Shown here: positions 17,758 through 26,794 of the stretch, piece after piece | Position numbering within the stretch: position 1 is the stretch's first letter | Layout of the letters: every line of letters begins with the position of its first letter | DNA from: Pseudomonadota bacterium | GTDB lineage: Bacteria; Desulfobacterota; Binatia; Bin18 | Direction: 5' to 3' | Assembly: GCA_005804965.1 (NCBI GenBank) | Contig: SYOC01000111.1 | Coordinates: 1-59,509 of the forward strand | Length of the DNA stretch: 59,509 bases | The notes under the pieces: model-generated | Seen by the model: only the letters and a program-made list of their open reading frames with translations | Told to the model about the DNA's origin: nothing | Databases searched by the model: none | Translations under genes and position numbers: made by a program

Positions 17758-19416
17758 ATGGGTACGATTCGTGGCGATCAAGTCATTGCACAGTGTTTCA
17801 AGAATGAAGGGGTCGATACCTTCTTCTTTATGATGGGTGGACCAACCAGCGGCACGGCGGGTGCGTGTCTCGACCTGGGTATGCAGGGGATTTACGTCCG
17901 GCACGAGCAAGCCGCCGCCATGATGGCGCATGCCTACGCGCGGGTGACCGGCAAGCCGGGGATTTGCATCACGCCTTCTGGCCCTGGCACAGCCAATGCC
18001 GTCACTGGCCTCGCCAACGCTTGGGCCGATGCCTCGCCGATTATCGCGATTGGTGGCTCTGCGCCGATGCGCGCCTCGACTTTGGACTCGTTTCAGGAGA
18101 TGGACCAAGTGGCAATGATGAAGCCAGTCGTCAAAGCCGCCTATCGCGTGGATATTGCTTCGCGCATTCCTGAGTTCGTGAGTCTGGCGTTCCGCGAAGC
18201 TATGGACGGCAAGAAGGGTCCGGTCTATCTGGATCTTCCCGGCGATATCCTCGCTGCCAAACTGGATGATGAGAAACTCTACTGGCCGACGCAGTATCGT
18301 GTGGACTCCCGCCCTGCTGGCGATCCGGCCCTCGTCCGACGTGCGGTCGAACTCTTGGCTGGAGCGAAACGCCCACTGCTAGTGACCGGCAGTGGCGTGT
18401 TGTGGGCGGATGCTTCGTCAGACCTGCAACAATTCGTGAACGCTACCGGCATTCCGTTCTTCACTACTCCACAAGGGCGCGGGGTGATTCCTGAAGATCA
18501 TCCACGGGCGTTTCCTGCCGCCCGCTCCATGGCCTTCCGCGAAGCCGACGTTGTCCTCGTCATCGGCGCACGGGCGAACGCCATGCTTTCGTTCCTCCGC
18601 GCCCCGCGCTTCTCGCCGGATGCAAAGTTCATCAACGTCAACCTTGATGGCAAAGAGATCGGCCATAATCGGGGTGTCGAAGTCGGCATCGTCGGCGACG
18701 CCAAATTAGTGCTCCAACAGATGATCGCCGAAGCCGCTGGAAAAATGGACGGACGACAAGAGACCGCCTGGGTGGCGCAGCTTGCCGCCAAGCAGCGCTC
18801 GAACGAAGAGCGTTCGGCGGAAGTGTTGCACTCCAGCAAAGTGCCGATTCATCCGCTGCGGCTGTGTCGTGAAGTGCGGGAAGTCATCTCGCGCGACACG
18901 ATTCTCGTGGTCGATGGCCATGAGATCCTCAACTTCGCCCGGCAATCCATCCCTGTGTTCGAGGCTGGAACCAGCCTCAATGCTGGGCCGCACGGTTGCA
19001 TGGGCATCGGCGTGCCGTTTGGCATCGGTGCCAAAGCCGCGCGTCCAGACAAGCCGGTCGTAGTGTTGAGCGGCGATGGAGCCTTCGGCTGGAACGGCAT
19101 GGAGATGGATACCGCCATTCGCCACAAGCTAGCCATCGTAGTGGTCGTATCCAACAATGGCGGGTTCACCTCGCGCCAGACCGGACGGATGTCGGCAGGC
19201 AACATCGGCCCGGCCAACATCGGTCGCGACCTGGGCCATCAACGCTACGACAAAATGGTGGAAGCCCTGGGCGGATACGGCGAGTTCGTCGAGAACCCCA
19301 ACGATATTCGCGCTGCTATCGAACGCGCCTTTGCCAGCGGCAAGCCGGCGCTGGTGAATGTGTGTACCGACCCCGAGGCGCAAGCCGCTACCGACATGGG
19401 ATTTGGTGGATATTGA
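17758..19416 (+). CDS. thiamine-pyrophosphate-dependent enzyme (acetolactate synthase/oxalyl-CoA decarboxylase-like)
   Basis: RHEQAAAMMAHAYARVTGKPGICITPSGPGTANAVTGLANAWADASPIIAI; GDGAFGWNGMEMDTAIRHKLAIVVVVSNN TPP motif. Confidence 0.92.
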   Translation: MGTIRGDQVIAQCFKNEGVDTFFFMMGGPTSGTAGACLDLGMQGIYVRHEQAAAMMAHAYARVTGKPGICITPSGPGTANAVTGLANAWADASPIIAIGGSAPMRASTLDSFQEMDQVAMMKPVVKAAYRVDIASRIPEFVSLAFREAMDGKKGPVYLDLPGDILAAKLDDEKLYWPTQYRVDSRPAGDPALVRRAVELLAGAKRPLLVTGSGVLWADASSDLQQFVNATGIPFFTTPQGRGVIPEDHPRAFPAARSMAFREADVVLVIGARANAMLSFLRAPRFSPDAKFINVNLDGKEIGHNRGVEVGIVGDAKLVLQQMIAEAAGKMDGRQETAWVAQLAAKQRSNEERSAEVLHSSKVPIHPLRLCREVREVISRDTILVVDGHEILNFARQSIPVFEAGTSLNAGPHGCMGIGVPFGIGAKAARPDKPVVVLSGDGAFGWNGMEMDTAIRHKLAIVVVVSNNGGFTSRQTGRMSAGNIGPANIGRDLGHQRYDKMVEALGGYGEFVENPNDIRAAIERAFASGKPALVNVCTDPEAQAATDMGFGGY

Positions 19417-19417
19417 T

Positions 19418-20293
19418 ATGGACAAGATCATTATCAAAGCCTGCTTGAACGGCGGACGTGGACGCGAGCAGAGCCAGCACGTGCCCTGGACGCCACAGGA
19501 AATTGCCGACGAGGCGCAACGCTGCGCCGAAGCTGGCGCGTCGATTGTCCACATCCATGCACGCACGGCCACCGGCGGCACCAGCTACGACCCGGCGTGG
19601 TACACCGAAGCCGATCGCCTCATTCGTGCGCGGACAAACCTCATCGTCAATCACACCACCGCACGCCTGCCCGACGCTTCTATCGAGCAAGTGCTGCGCT
19701 ATCTGCGCGAGACGCCCGAGCCGGTGGACATGGTTTCCTTGAACACCGGCAACATCGTCATTAACTCGCCATTGAAAAACGGCACACGCAACACCTTAGC
19801 GATTCCCAATTCCTACGAGGACATTCGCCAGACCATTCTGGCCTGTCGCGAGCGCGGCATCGTGCCAGAGCCTGCGGTCCTCGACACGGGGTTTCTCACC
19901 AACGTGGCCACCCTGGTGGAAGACGGCACCCTGCCGACACCGCGCTACTTGCTGGTGGAATTTTCTGGACGCTTCGGCGACGGGTTACAGCTCATGCCGG
20001 GCACCCCGCGCAGCTACTTTTACATGACCGACTGCGTGAAAGAGCTGTTCCCAGGTGCCATCTGGGCGGCGCATGGGACTGAAGACAGCGTCTTTACCAT
20101 TGGGGGCTTGGCCATCGCCACCGGCGCACATCTGCGCGTCGGCTTCGAGGATCGTGCCACGCTGATTGACGGCTCTCCGGCAAGAAGCAGCGCGGACTTC
20201 GTGACCTGGGCGGTCGAAGTCGCCCGCGCCCATGGACGCACTCCAGCCACGCCGCAGGAAGCACGTGCGATGATTGGGTTGCCGGTACGATAA
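19418..20293 (+). CDS. 3-keto-5-aminohexanoate cleavage enzyme family (BKACE/DUF849)
   Basis: IIIKACLNGGRGREQSQHVPWTPQEIADEAQRCAEAGASIVHIHAR. Confidence 0.93.
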   Translation: MDKIIIKACLNGGRGREQSQHVPWTPQEIADEAQRCAEAGASIVHIHARTATGGTSYDPAWYTEADRLIRARTNLIVNHTTARLPDASIEQVLRYLRETPEPVDMVSLNTGNIVINSPLKNGTRNTLAIPNSYEDIRQTILACRERGIVPEPAVLDTGFLTNVATLVEDGTLPTPRYLLVEFSGRFGDGLQLMPGTPRSYFYMTDCVKELFPGAIWAAHGTEDSVFTIGGLAIATGAHLRVGFEDRATLIDGSPARSSADFVTWAVEVARAHGRTPATPQEARAMIGLPVR

Positions 20294-20294
20294 A

Positions 20295-20332
20295 AATTGC
20301 CCTTCTTGGACTCTGAGTCCAGAAGGGCAATT
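20295..20332 (+). terminator. intrinsic-terminator-like hairpin after BKACE gene
   Basis: AATTGCCCTTCTTGGACTC-t-GAGTCCAGAAGGGCAATT near-perfect 18-19 bp inverted repeat immediately after the stop. Confidence 0.8.
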
Positions 20333-20353
20333 CATGCATCACTTCTCCAGTAT

Positions 20354-20665
20354 CTAAGAAGCTATGCGCTCGACTCTGGCAAGTTTTTCGAGGCGCCACC
20401 ACCAATGGGAAGGAGGGACGGTGGCTTGTTTGCGTATTGCTTCGAGATCCGCCACACAAACAACGCTCGCATACAGCCGAGCTGCCGCTTCGAGAAAGAG
20501 TGAATCTGCTTCTTCCAAAACCTGTTTCTCCTCCTCACTCAGGGTATCTTCTTGTCGCGCAAGCACACTGCGCAGGTCGAGAAGCTCTAGAATCTCAAAA
20601 CCGCTGACCTCGGGATAGCAAACTCCGCGATGGAAATCGGCTACAAGTTGCTTTGTGGTTTTCAC
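20354..20665 (-). CDS. hypothetical small protein, second gene of a two-gene module
   Basis: GTG start overlaps upstream TGA (GTGA), GAGAGG 7 nt upstream; VKTTKQLVADFHRGVCYPEVSGFEILELLDLRSVLARQEDTLSEEE... Confidence 0.7.
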   Translation of the reverse strand: MKTTKQLVADFHRGVCYPEVSGFEILELLDLRSVLARQEDTLSEEEKQVLEEADSLFLEAAARLYASVVCVADLEAIRKQATVPPSHWWWRLEKLARVERIAS

Positions 20666-20982
20666 GCCAACACCTCTCGTGCGGTGCCAATAAAGAGGAA
20701 TCCTCGCTTCTTCAAGTAGTCGTCTATGTCGTCGGGAGGGAACGCCGTTTCGAGGATTCCCTTTCTGCTTGTAATTACCAGCCATTCCGCATTTTGGACA
20801 TTACCTCGCACAGCATAATACCGTTCCTCTCCGAAACGATAGAGATAGACTGGATTTTCATCGTCGAGGATGAGACTCTTTATTAGCCGTTCGTAATCTT
20901 TCAGCGATGAATCCGCAGGAAGATGGCCGAGCGTTTTCCTTTTTCCCAGATGAGTCAGCGCTTTTCCTGGTTTCCAGCGCAC
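20662..20982 (-). CDS. hypothetical small protein, first gene of a two-gene module
   Basis: SLKDYERLIKSLILDDENPVYLYRFGEERYYAVRGNVQNAEWLVITSRKGILETAFPPDDIDDYLKKRGFLFIGTAREVLA. Confidence 0.7.
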   Translation of the reverse strand: MRWKPGKALTHLGKRKTLGHLPADSSLKDYERLIKSLILDDENPVYLYRFGEERYYAVRGNVQNAEWLVITSRKGILETAFPPDDIDDYLKKRGFLFIGTAREVLA

Positions 20983-21115
20983 CCGGCGTCATAAAAGCCG
21001 TATGGCCGTAGCTGCTTCTCGCGCGATCTTGGCTTCTTCCATACTCTATCCTTGATGCAGCTTTGACTCCGCCTTCATTCCCCGCTACTCATAGCGCAAA
21101 AGGAGGAGGTATCCG

Positions 21116-22279
21116 ATGCCACTGCCGTTAGAACAGATTCGCGTGATCGACTTAACTCGCGCACGCTCTGGCCCGACTTGCGTGCGCCAGCTTGCCGACA
21201 TGGGTGCGCAGGTCGTCAAGGTCGAACAACCCGACGATGAAGAGGGTGTCAGCCGTCACAACTCCGACTTTCAGAACCTGCATCGCAATAAGCGCAGCCT
21301 CGTGCTGAACCTCAAAGACCCGCGCGGCCTCGCGATCTTGAAACGGCTGGCGGCCACGTCCGACGTGTTGGTGGAGAATTACCGCCCTGATGTAAAGAAA
21401 CGGCTGGGGATCGACTATACCGACCTGCGGCCGCTTAACCCGCGCCTGATTTACGCCAGTATTTCCGGCTTTGGCCAGACTGGACCGTACCAAGGTCGCC
21501 CGGGATACGACCAGATCGCCCAGGGTCTGGGTGGACTTATGAGCATTACTGGACCTCCGGGCGGCGGACCGTGGCGTGTTGGTATTCCCATTGCCGATCT
21601 CAGCGCTGGTCTTCTGGCCGCACAAGGCGTTTTAGTCGCTCTTTTCGAGCGCGAACGTTCAGGCGAAGGACAGTGGATTCACACTTCATTACTTGAAGCC
21701 ATGGTTTCCATGTTGGACTTTCAAGCGACCCGCTGGCTCATGGACAAAGAAGTGCCGCCACAAGCTGGCAACGATCACCCTACCGGCATTCCCACTGGCG
21801 CGTTTCAGACTCAAGACGGCTACATGAACATCGCCGCCAGCGGTCAACATATGTGGCGACGCTTATGTGAAGCGATCAATGCAGTGGAACTGTTCGATGA
21901 TCCGCGCTTCTCCTCGCCGGGGCGGCGCTCGCGAAATCGCCACGAACTCAATCCCCTGCTAGAGCAAAAACTTCAGAGCAGACCAACCGCAGAATGGGTG
22001 GATATCCTCAACGCTGCTGGGGTGCCGAGCGGCCCGATCCTTGCGATTGACCAAGTCTTCGCCAACGAACAAGTGCAGCATCTCGGATTAGCGCGACCGA
22101 TTCAGCATCCGCAGCTCGGCCAGATCAACATCCTCGGGCATCCGGTCACGCTCAGCCGCACGCCGGGAGGAGTGCGCACGCCGACCCCGGAGAAGGGTGA
22201 GCATACCGAGGACATTCTCCGCGAATTGGGCGTGCATGAGGAAGAGATTGCGCAGTTACGACAGGAGAAGGTGATTTGA
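21116..22279 (+). CDS. CaiB/BaiF family CoA-transferase
   Basis: PLPLEQIRVIDLTRARSGPTCVRQLADMGAQVVKVEQP...LNLKDPRGLAILKRLAATSDVLVENYRPDVKKRLGIDY; RBS aaaggaggaggt. Confidence 0.95.
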   Translation: MPLPLEQIRVIDLTRARSGPTCVRQLADMGAQVVKVEQPDDEEGVSRHNSDFQNLHRNKRSLVLNLKDPRGLAILKRLAATSDVLVENYRPDVKKRLGIDYTDLRPLNPRLIYASISGFGQTGPYQGRPGYDQIAQGLGGLMSITGPPGGGPWRVGIPIADLSAGLLAAQGVLVALFERERSGEGQWIHTSLLEAMVSMLDFQATRWLMDKEVPPQAGNDHPTGIPTGAFQTQDGYMNIAASGQHMWRRLCEAINAVELFDDPRFSSPGRRSRNRHELNPLLEQKLQSRPTAEWVDILNAAGVPSGPILAIDQVFANEQVQHLGLARPIQHPQLGQINILGHPVTLSRTPGGVRTPTPEKGEHTEDILRELGVHEEEIAQLRQEKVI

Positions 22280-22291
22280 GGGGTTCTCTCC

Positions 22292-22321
22292 TTGACTCTT
22301 GCTCAGGGTCCGCGAAATAAT
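22292..22321 (+). promoter_or_regulatory. candidate sigma70-type promoter upstream of glcE-like gene
   Basis: TTGACT-N18-AATAAT. Confidence 0.4.
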
Positions 22322-22368
22322 GCCGCTCCAATCGGAACGACCCTAGTCTTCTGAAGAAAGCTTACTGA

Positions 22369-23649
22369 GTGAACTCCTTGGATACACACGAACTCCCACC
22401 ACACCAACGCTTTACTATCGACGGACGCGAGCCGCAGGAAGTGAGCATGCCCGAGTCGGTCGAACAACTGGCCGCCACGTTACGCCACGCTGACGAGCAA
22501 CGCCGCGCCGTGGTGCCGACTGGTCTTGGTGCGTTCCTTCATCTCGGTGCGTTGCCTCGTAAGTATGATGTGGCGCTCTCGCTGCAACATCTTAATCGCG
22601 TCGTCGATTATCAACCGACGGATATGACGGTGACAGTCGAAGCCGGGATGCCGTTGACCCAACTGCAACAGGTGCTGGGTGAGCATGGCCAATGGCTGCC
22701 GATTGACCCACCGCTGCCGGAACGCGCCACTATTGGCGGCATTCTCGCCGCCAATCTCAGCGGCCCTTCCCGGCTCATGCACGGGACGATCCGCGATGCC
22801 CTACTGGGTCTGAAAGCCGTACGCGCCGATGGCACGGTGATGAAGGGCGGTGGCAAGGTCGTCAAAAACGTCGCTGGCTACGATATTCCCAAACTGTTCT
22901 GTGGATCGTTCGGCACCTTGGGGGTGATCGTTGAAGCTACCTTCAAGGTGCTCCCGCGCTCCGAGGCGCAGGCGGTCTTGGCCTTTGCTTGCCTCACGCC
23001 CGACGCGGCGATGAACGTAGTCCTAGGCGTCACCGGGTCTGAACTGCAACCCGCTTTTCTGGAAGTCGCTAACTTCGCGCCGCTCGCGTCGTTCAACAGC
23101 CCCCAGCCTTATCGCCTCTTTGTCGGCTTCGCTGGCATTGCAGAAGAGGTGCAGTACCAATGCCGGCGTTTGCGGACCCTCGTCGGCGCACCTGGTGTAG
23201 TTGAGTTGGAGAGTGGAGAGGAACAAGCGCAAGCCCTCGTGCCGACCTTGCGCGACTTTCCTGTAGCCGGGAGCGCACTCTTACGCTGCAAGGCGAGCCT
23301 CTTGCCTACGAAGGTCGCCTTGTTCTGTCGAGAGGCGGAAGCCGAAGCCCAATCACGCGGCCTTGCCACTCAACTGCTCGCGCATGCTGGGAACGGCATT
23401 GTCTACAGCCGCTTCACGACGCTGGATGAGCTGCCTCAAGAGAAGCTGATCTCATTTATTGACTGGCTGCGCATCCTCAGCAAAAAACTCGAGGGCTACC
23501 TCGTGGTCGAAGACCTCGCACCGGCTCTGAAAGAGCGGGTCGATGTCTGGGGCCATGTGGGCGGAGCCTTTCCTCTGATGAAACGACTGAAAGACACCCT
23601 CGATCCCAACGGGACACTGAATCCCGGGCGGTTTGTAGGGGGAATCTGA
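22369..23649 (+). CDS. glcE: glycolate oxidase FAD-binding subunit (GlcE-like)
   Basis: GTG start; PESVEQLAATLRHADEQRRAVVPTGLGAFLHLG...ERATIGGILAANLSGPSRLMHGTIRDALLGLKAVRADG. Confidence 0.88.
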   Translation: MNSLDTHELPPHQRFTIDGREPQEVSMPESVEQLAATLRHADEQRRAVVPTGLGAFLHLGALPRKYDVALSLQHLNRVVDYQPTDMTVTVEAGMPLTQLQQVLGEHGQWLPIDPPLPERATIGGILAANLSGPSRLMHGTIRDALLGLKAVRADGTVMKGGGKVVKNVAGYDIPKLFCGSFGTLGVIVEATFKVLPRSEAQAVLAFACLTPDAAMNVVLGVTGSELQPAFLEVANFAPLASFNSPQPYRLFVGFAGIAEEVQYQCRRLRTLVGAPGVVELESGEEQAQALVPTLRDFPVAGSALLRCKASLLPTKVALFCREAEAEAQSRGLATQLLAHAGNGIVYSRFTTLDELPQEKLISFIDWLRILSKKLEGYLVVEDLAPALKERVDVWGHVGGAFPLMKRLKDTLDPNGTLNPGRFVGGI

Positions 23650-23663
23650 ATCGTGAGTCGCGT

Positions 23664-23729
23664 TCGTGGCTCGTGGCTCGCAAACACGAAACATGAGCTA
23701 CGAGCACAAGCATAAGCCACGAGCCACGA
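23664..23729. repeat. heptad repeats in inverted arms (hairpin-like intergenic element)
   Basis: TCGTGGCTCGTGGCT (23664-23678) is the exact reverse complement of AGCCACGAGCCACGA (23715-23729). Confidence 0.8.
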
Positions 23730-23750
23730 GCTACGAAAGATCATTTGCCT

Positions 23751-25022
23751 ATGACTGCTACTCCTGTAAATTTCGTCGATCACGAAAAATTCTTCGATTG
23801 TGTCCATTGCGGACTCTGTCTCTCTTTTTGCCCGACTTATGTGGAGCTGGGCACGGAGATGGACTCACCGCGCGGTCGCGTTGCTACCATGCGGGCCTTG
23901 CAAGAAGGGCGGCTCCCGCTTGATGCGGAAGTCGTGCGCCACCTCGACCTCTGTCTCGGGTGCCGCGCCTGTGAGACGGCATGCCCCTCGGGTGTTCACT
24001 ATGGCGAGCTGATTGAAGGCGTTCGTCCCTATATCGAAGAGCACTATCAACGCCCGCCGCTGGAGCGTTTCAAGCGGCAAGCGATCAACACCATTTTTCC
24101 CAATCCGCTGGGGACGCGGGCGTTTGCCTTTCTGCTCAAAACCGGCGCGGCCTTGGGTCTTGGTCGCCTCGCGCGGTGGGAGAAACTTCCCGAGCAACTG
24201 CGCTATTGGTTTGGTTTGCTGCCCGAACCCGGTGGTGTCACTGCTGCGACCTTGCTCGAACGCTATCCTGCCATTGGCGAGAAACGCTACACCGTGGCTC
24301 TGTTGGCTGGATGCGTCATGCCAGCGGTGTTTGGTGCGACCAACGAGGCCACAGTCAAAGTCCTGCGCCATAACGGCTGCGACGTACTGGTCCCGCGTGA
24401 GCAGGGCTGTTGCGGCGCATTGTTGCTACACGGTGGCGACAAGAAAACCGCGCTTGATCTCGCGCGTAAAAACATCAACGTTTTCAGCCGCCTCGATGTG
24501 GATGCCTTGATTATCAACGCGGCAGGCTGTGGCGCGATGATGAAAGAATACGGCGAGCTGTTCAAAGATGACCCTGTCTATCACGAGCGGGCCGAGCGCC
24601 TTGCTGCCAAAATGAAAGATGTCGCAGAGTTTCTCGGTAGCATTCCTTTGCAGAATCCCACGCGTGAAGTCCGTGCCACAGTCACCTATCACGACGCTTG
24701 CCATCTCGCGCACGGTCAGGGTGTACGCCAACAACCGCGCACTTTACTCCAAGCTATTCCTGGTCTGCGCATCGTCGATCTCAACGAGTCGGATTGGTGC
24801 TGCGGCAGCGCTGGCACCTATAATTTAACGGAAACTGAGATGGCGCATCGTCTCCTCAATCGCAAGATGGACAATATCCAAGCTACCGACGCGGATCTCG
24901 TTGTTGCCGGTAACCCCGGCTGTCTTATGCAGATTCGTGCTGGCCTGCAACAACGTGGTCTTGCCACGAAGGCGATTCACATGGTGGATCTCTTGGCTGA
25001 GGCCTACGAAGACAACGCCTAA
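23751..25022 (+). CDS. glcF: glycolate oxidase iron-sulfur subunit (GlcF-like)
   Basis: Two 4Fe-4S motifs (CVHCGLCLSFCPTY, CLGCRACETACPSGVHYG) and CCG domains (GCCGALLLHGG, WCCGSAGTYNL). Confidence 0.92.
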   Translation: MTATPVNFVDHEKFFDCVHCGLCLSFCPTYVELGTEMDSPRGRVATMRALQEGRLPLDAEVVRHLDLCLGCRACETACPSGVHYGELIEGVRPYIEEHYQRPPLERFKRQAINTIFPNPLGTRAFAFLLKTGAALGLGRLARWEKLPEQLRYWFGLLPEPGGVTAATLLERYPAIGEKRYTVALLAGCVMPAVFGATNEATVKVLRHNGCDVLVPREQGCCGALLLHGGDKKTALDLARKNINVFSRLDVDALIINAAGCGAMMKEYGELFKDDPVYHERAERLAAKMKDVAEFLGSIPLQNPTREVRATVTYHDACHLAHGQGVRQQPRTLLQAIPGLRIVDLNESDWCCGSAGTYNLTETEMAHRLLNRKMDNIQATDADLVVAGNPGCLMQIRAGLQQRGLATKAIHMVDLLAEAYEDNA

Positions 25023-25066
25023 CCCAACACGAGTCCGTTTCGCCCAGCAGGGCAGGAGGGAGTGCT

Positions 25067-26104
25067 ATGCGTTTGCTCAGATTTATCGGCGGTCTTGTTG
25101 TCGTTGCTGCTTTAGCCAGCACATCTCCCGCCTACGCTGAAACCGCTACTCCAGCCAAGCCGCACATTTTCTTCGGCATCCAAACCGCGCATCAAGTGCC
25201 GTCGCTTGACGACTTGATCCAGCTTTGGCAGGACGCAGAAGGTTGGGGCTACGACACCCTGTGGCTGAACGATCACATGATGCAGTTCGGCAAAGAAGAC
25301 GGTCCCGCCTACGATGCCTGGGCCTTGTTGCCGGCCTTGGCGCAAAAGACCTCGCGCGTCCGACTCGGAGTCCTCGTTACCGACAATCTGTTTCGTCATC
25401 CTGCCGTCTTGGCCAAGATGGCGACCACCGTTGACATCTTGAGCAAAGGGCGACTGGAAATGGGTATGGGCGGCGGCTGGTTCCAGCGCGAGCATGAGGC
25501 CTATGGCATCGATTTTCCCTCGAACCGAGAACGCATGGCGCGGCTCGACGAAGCCTTACAGGTGCTCAAGGCTCTGTGGACACAGCCGGAGGCGAATTTC
25601 GCCGGCAGATATTATCGACTTGCCAAAGTGCCGTTCATGCCCAAATCTCCTCAGAAACCCTACCCGCCCATCACCATCGGCGGGCAAGGCGAGCGCCGTA
25701 CGCTGCCGCTGGTGGCGCGTCACGCCGACAAATGGAGCCTTCCGGCGGGGTTCACTCCTGAGAGAGTCGCGGAGAAAGCCAAAGCCTTGACGGCTGCGTG
25801 CGCCGAGATCCAGCGCGACTGCTCACGCATGGACAAGTCGTATCAAACTTTTCTCGTCTTTTCGTCGGAGCAAGCGAAAATCGATCAGGCCGTGCAGCAA
25901 CTGACCCGTTACTATAAAGGCATGACCCCAGAGGACGCCAAACGCACGATTATTGCCGGGACAACGGCGGAAGAGATCAAGGCACAAATTCGTGAGTTCG
26001 TCGCCGCTGGGATTACGCACTTCATTTTTACTGCACGCTCGCAACCGTATGACCGCGAGGGCTTCCGGCGCTTCGCCCAGGAAGTCATGCCGGCGTTCCG
26101 TTAA
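25067..26104 (+). CDS. LLM-class flavin-dependent oxidoreductase with N-terminal signal peptide
   Basis: MRLLRFIGGLVVVAALASTSPAYAETAT; HIFFGIQTAHQVPSLDDLIQLWQDAEGWGYDTLWLNDHM; RLEMGMGGGWFQREHEAYGIDFP. Confidence 0.88.
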   Translation: MRLLRFIGGLVVVAALASTSPAYAETATPAKPHIFFGIQTAHQVPSLDDLIQLWQDAEGWGYDTLWLNDHMMQFGKEDGPAYDAWALLPALAQKTSRVRLGVLVTDNLFRHPAVLAKMATTVDILSKGRLEMGMGGGWFQREHEAYGIDFPSNRERMARLDEALQVLKALWTQPEANFAGRYYRLAKVPFMPKSPQKPYPPITIGGQGERRTLPLVARHADKWSLPAGFTPERVAEKAKALTAACAEIQRDCSRMDKSYQTFLVFSSEQAKIDQAVQQLTRYYKGMTPEDAKRTIIAGTTAEEIKAQIREFVAAGITHFIFTARSQPYDREGFRRFAQEVMPAFR

Positions 26105-26119
26105 GAGGCTATCTGCCAG

Positions 26120-26758
26120 CTACTCGTCCCGGACTTGTCGCACGAACTCGGCCATCGCTCGAGCTGCGTCGTGCTTTTCGGCGAGTAAACCGTCAATCAC
26201 GCCATCACGATCCGGTGCCGGGCGATTCTGGCTAACCTTCCATTTGCCAATCAGCCGCGCGAGCTGAATTTCTACCCCGATAATTGCGCCGAGCTGTTTG
26301 TCGATAAACTCTGCCGGGGCATCGGTGACACGCCACGGCTTGCTCCTCCCAGCTTCATAACGGTTGGTCAACTGAGTCACGAACGTGCGTAGCCATTCCG
26401 GGTCGTCAACCAAGCGCAAAGTGCCATGCGCATGGACCACCGCATAATTCCAGGTTGGTACCACTTTCCCGGTCTCCTGCTTGCTCGGATACCACGACGG
26501 TGAAATATAGGTCCCAGAGTTTTGGAAAACGACGAGTGCTTCGGTGCCCGGTGACGAGTCTCGCCACAGCGGATTCGCACGCGCGATATGGCCACGCAGC
26601 GTCCCCAAAGGACTGGGCTGTGGATCAATCTCGAAGGGAAGGTGGTTCGCATCAAGGCCGTGCGGCGTCAGCGTCACCAGCGTTCCGAGTGGCTGTTCTC
26701 GGATGAACTGGCGCAGCACCTCGATGCGGGTTTCCTCGAAATGCTTGGGGACATACAT
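26120..26758 (-). CDS. PaiB-like FMN-binding negative transcriptional regulator family
   Basis: MYVPKHFEETRIEVLRQFIREQPLGTLVTLTPHGLDANHLPFEID...SPSWYPSKQETGKVVPTWNYAVVHAHG. Confidence 0.92.
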   Translation of the reverse strand: MYVPKHFEETRIEVLRQFIREQPLGTLVTLTPHGLDANHLPFEIDPQPSPLGTLRGHIARANPLWRDSSPGTEALVVFQNSGTYISPSWYPSKQETGKVVPTWNYAVVHAHGTLRLVDDPEWLRTFVTQLTNRYEAGRSKPWRVTDAPAEFIDKQLGAIIGVEIQLARLIGKWKVSQNRPAPDRDGVIDGLLAEKHDAARAMAEFVRQVRDE

Positions 26759-26794
26759 AACTGCTGCTCGTTCGACTGCTGGTACCGATGTCGC

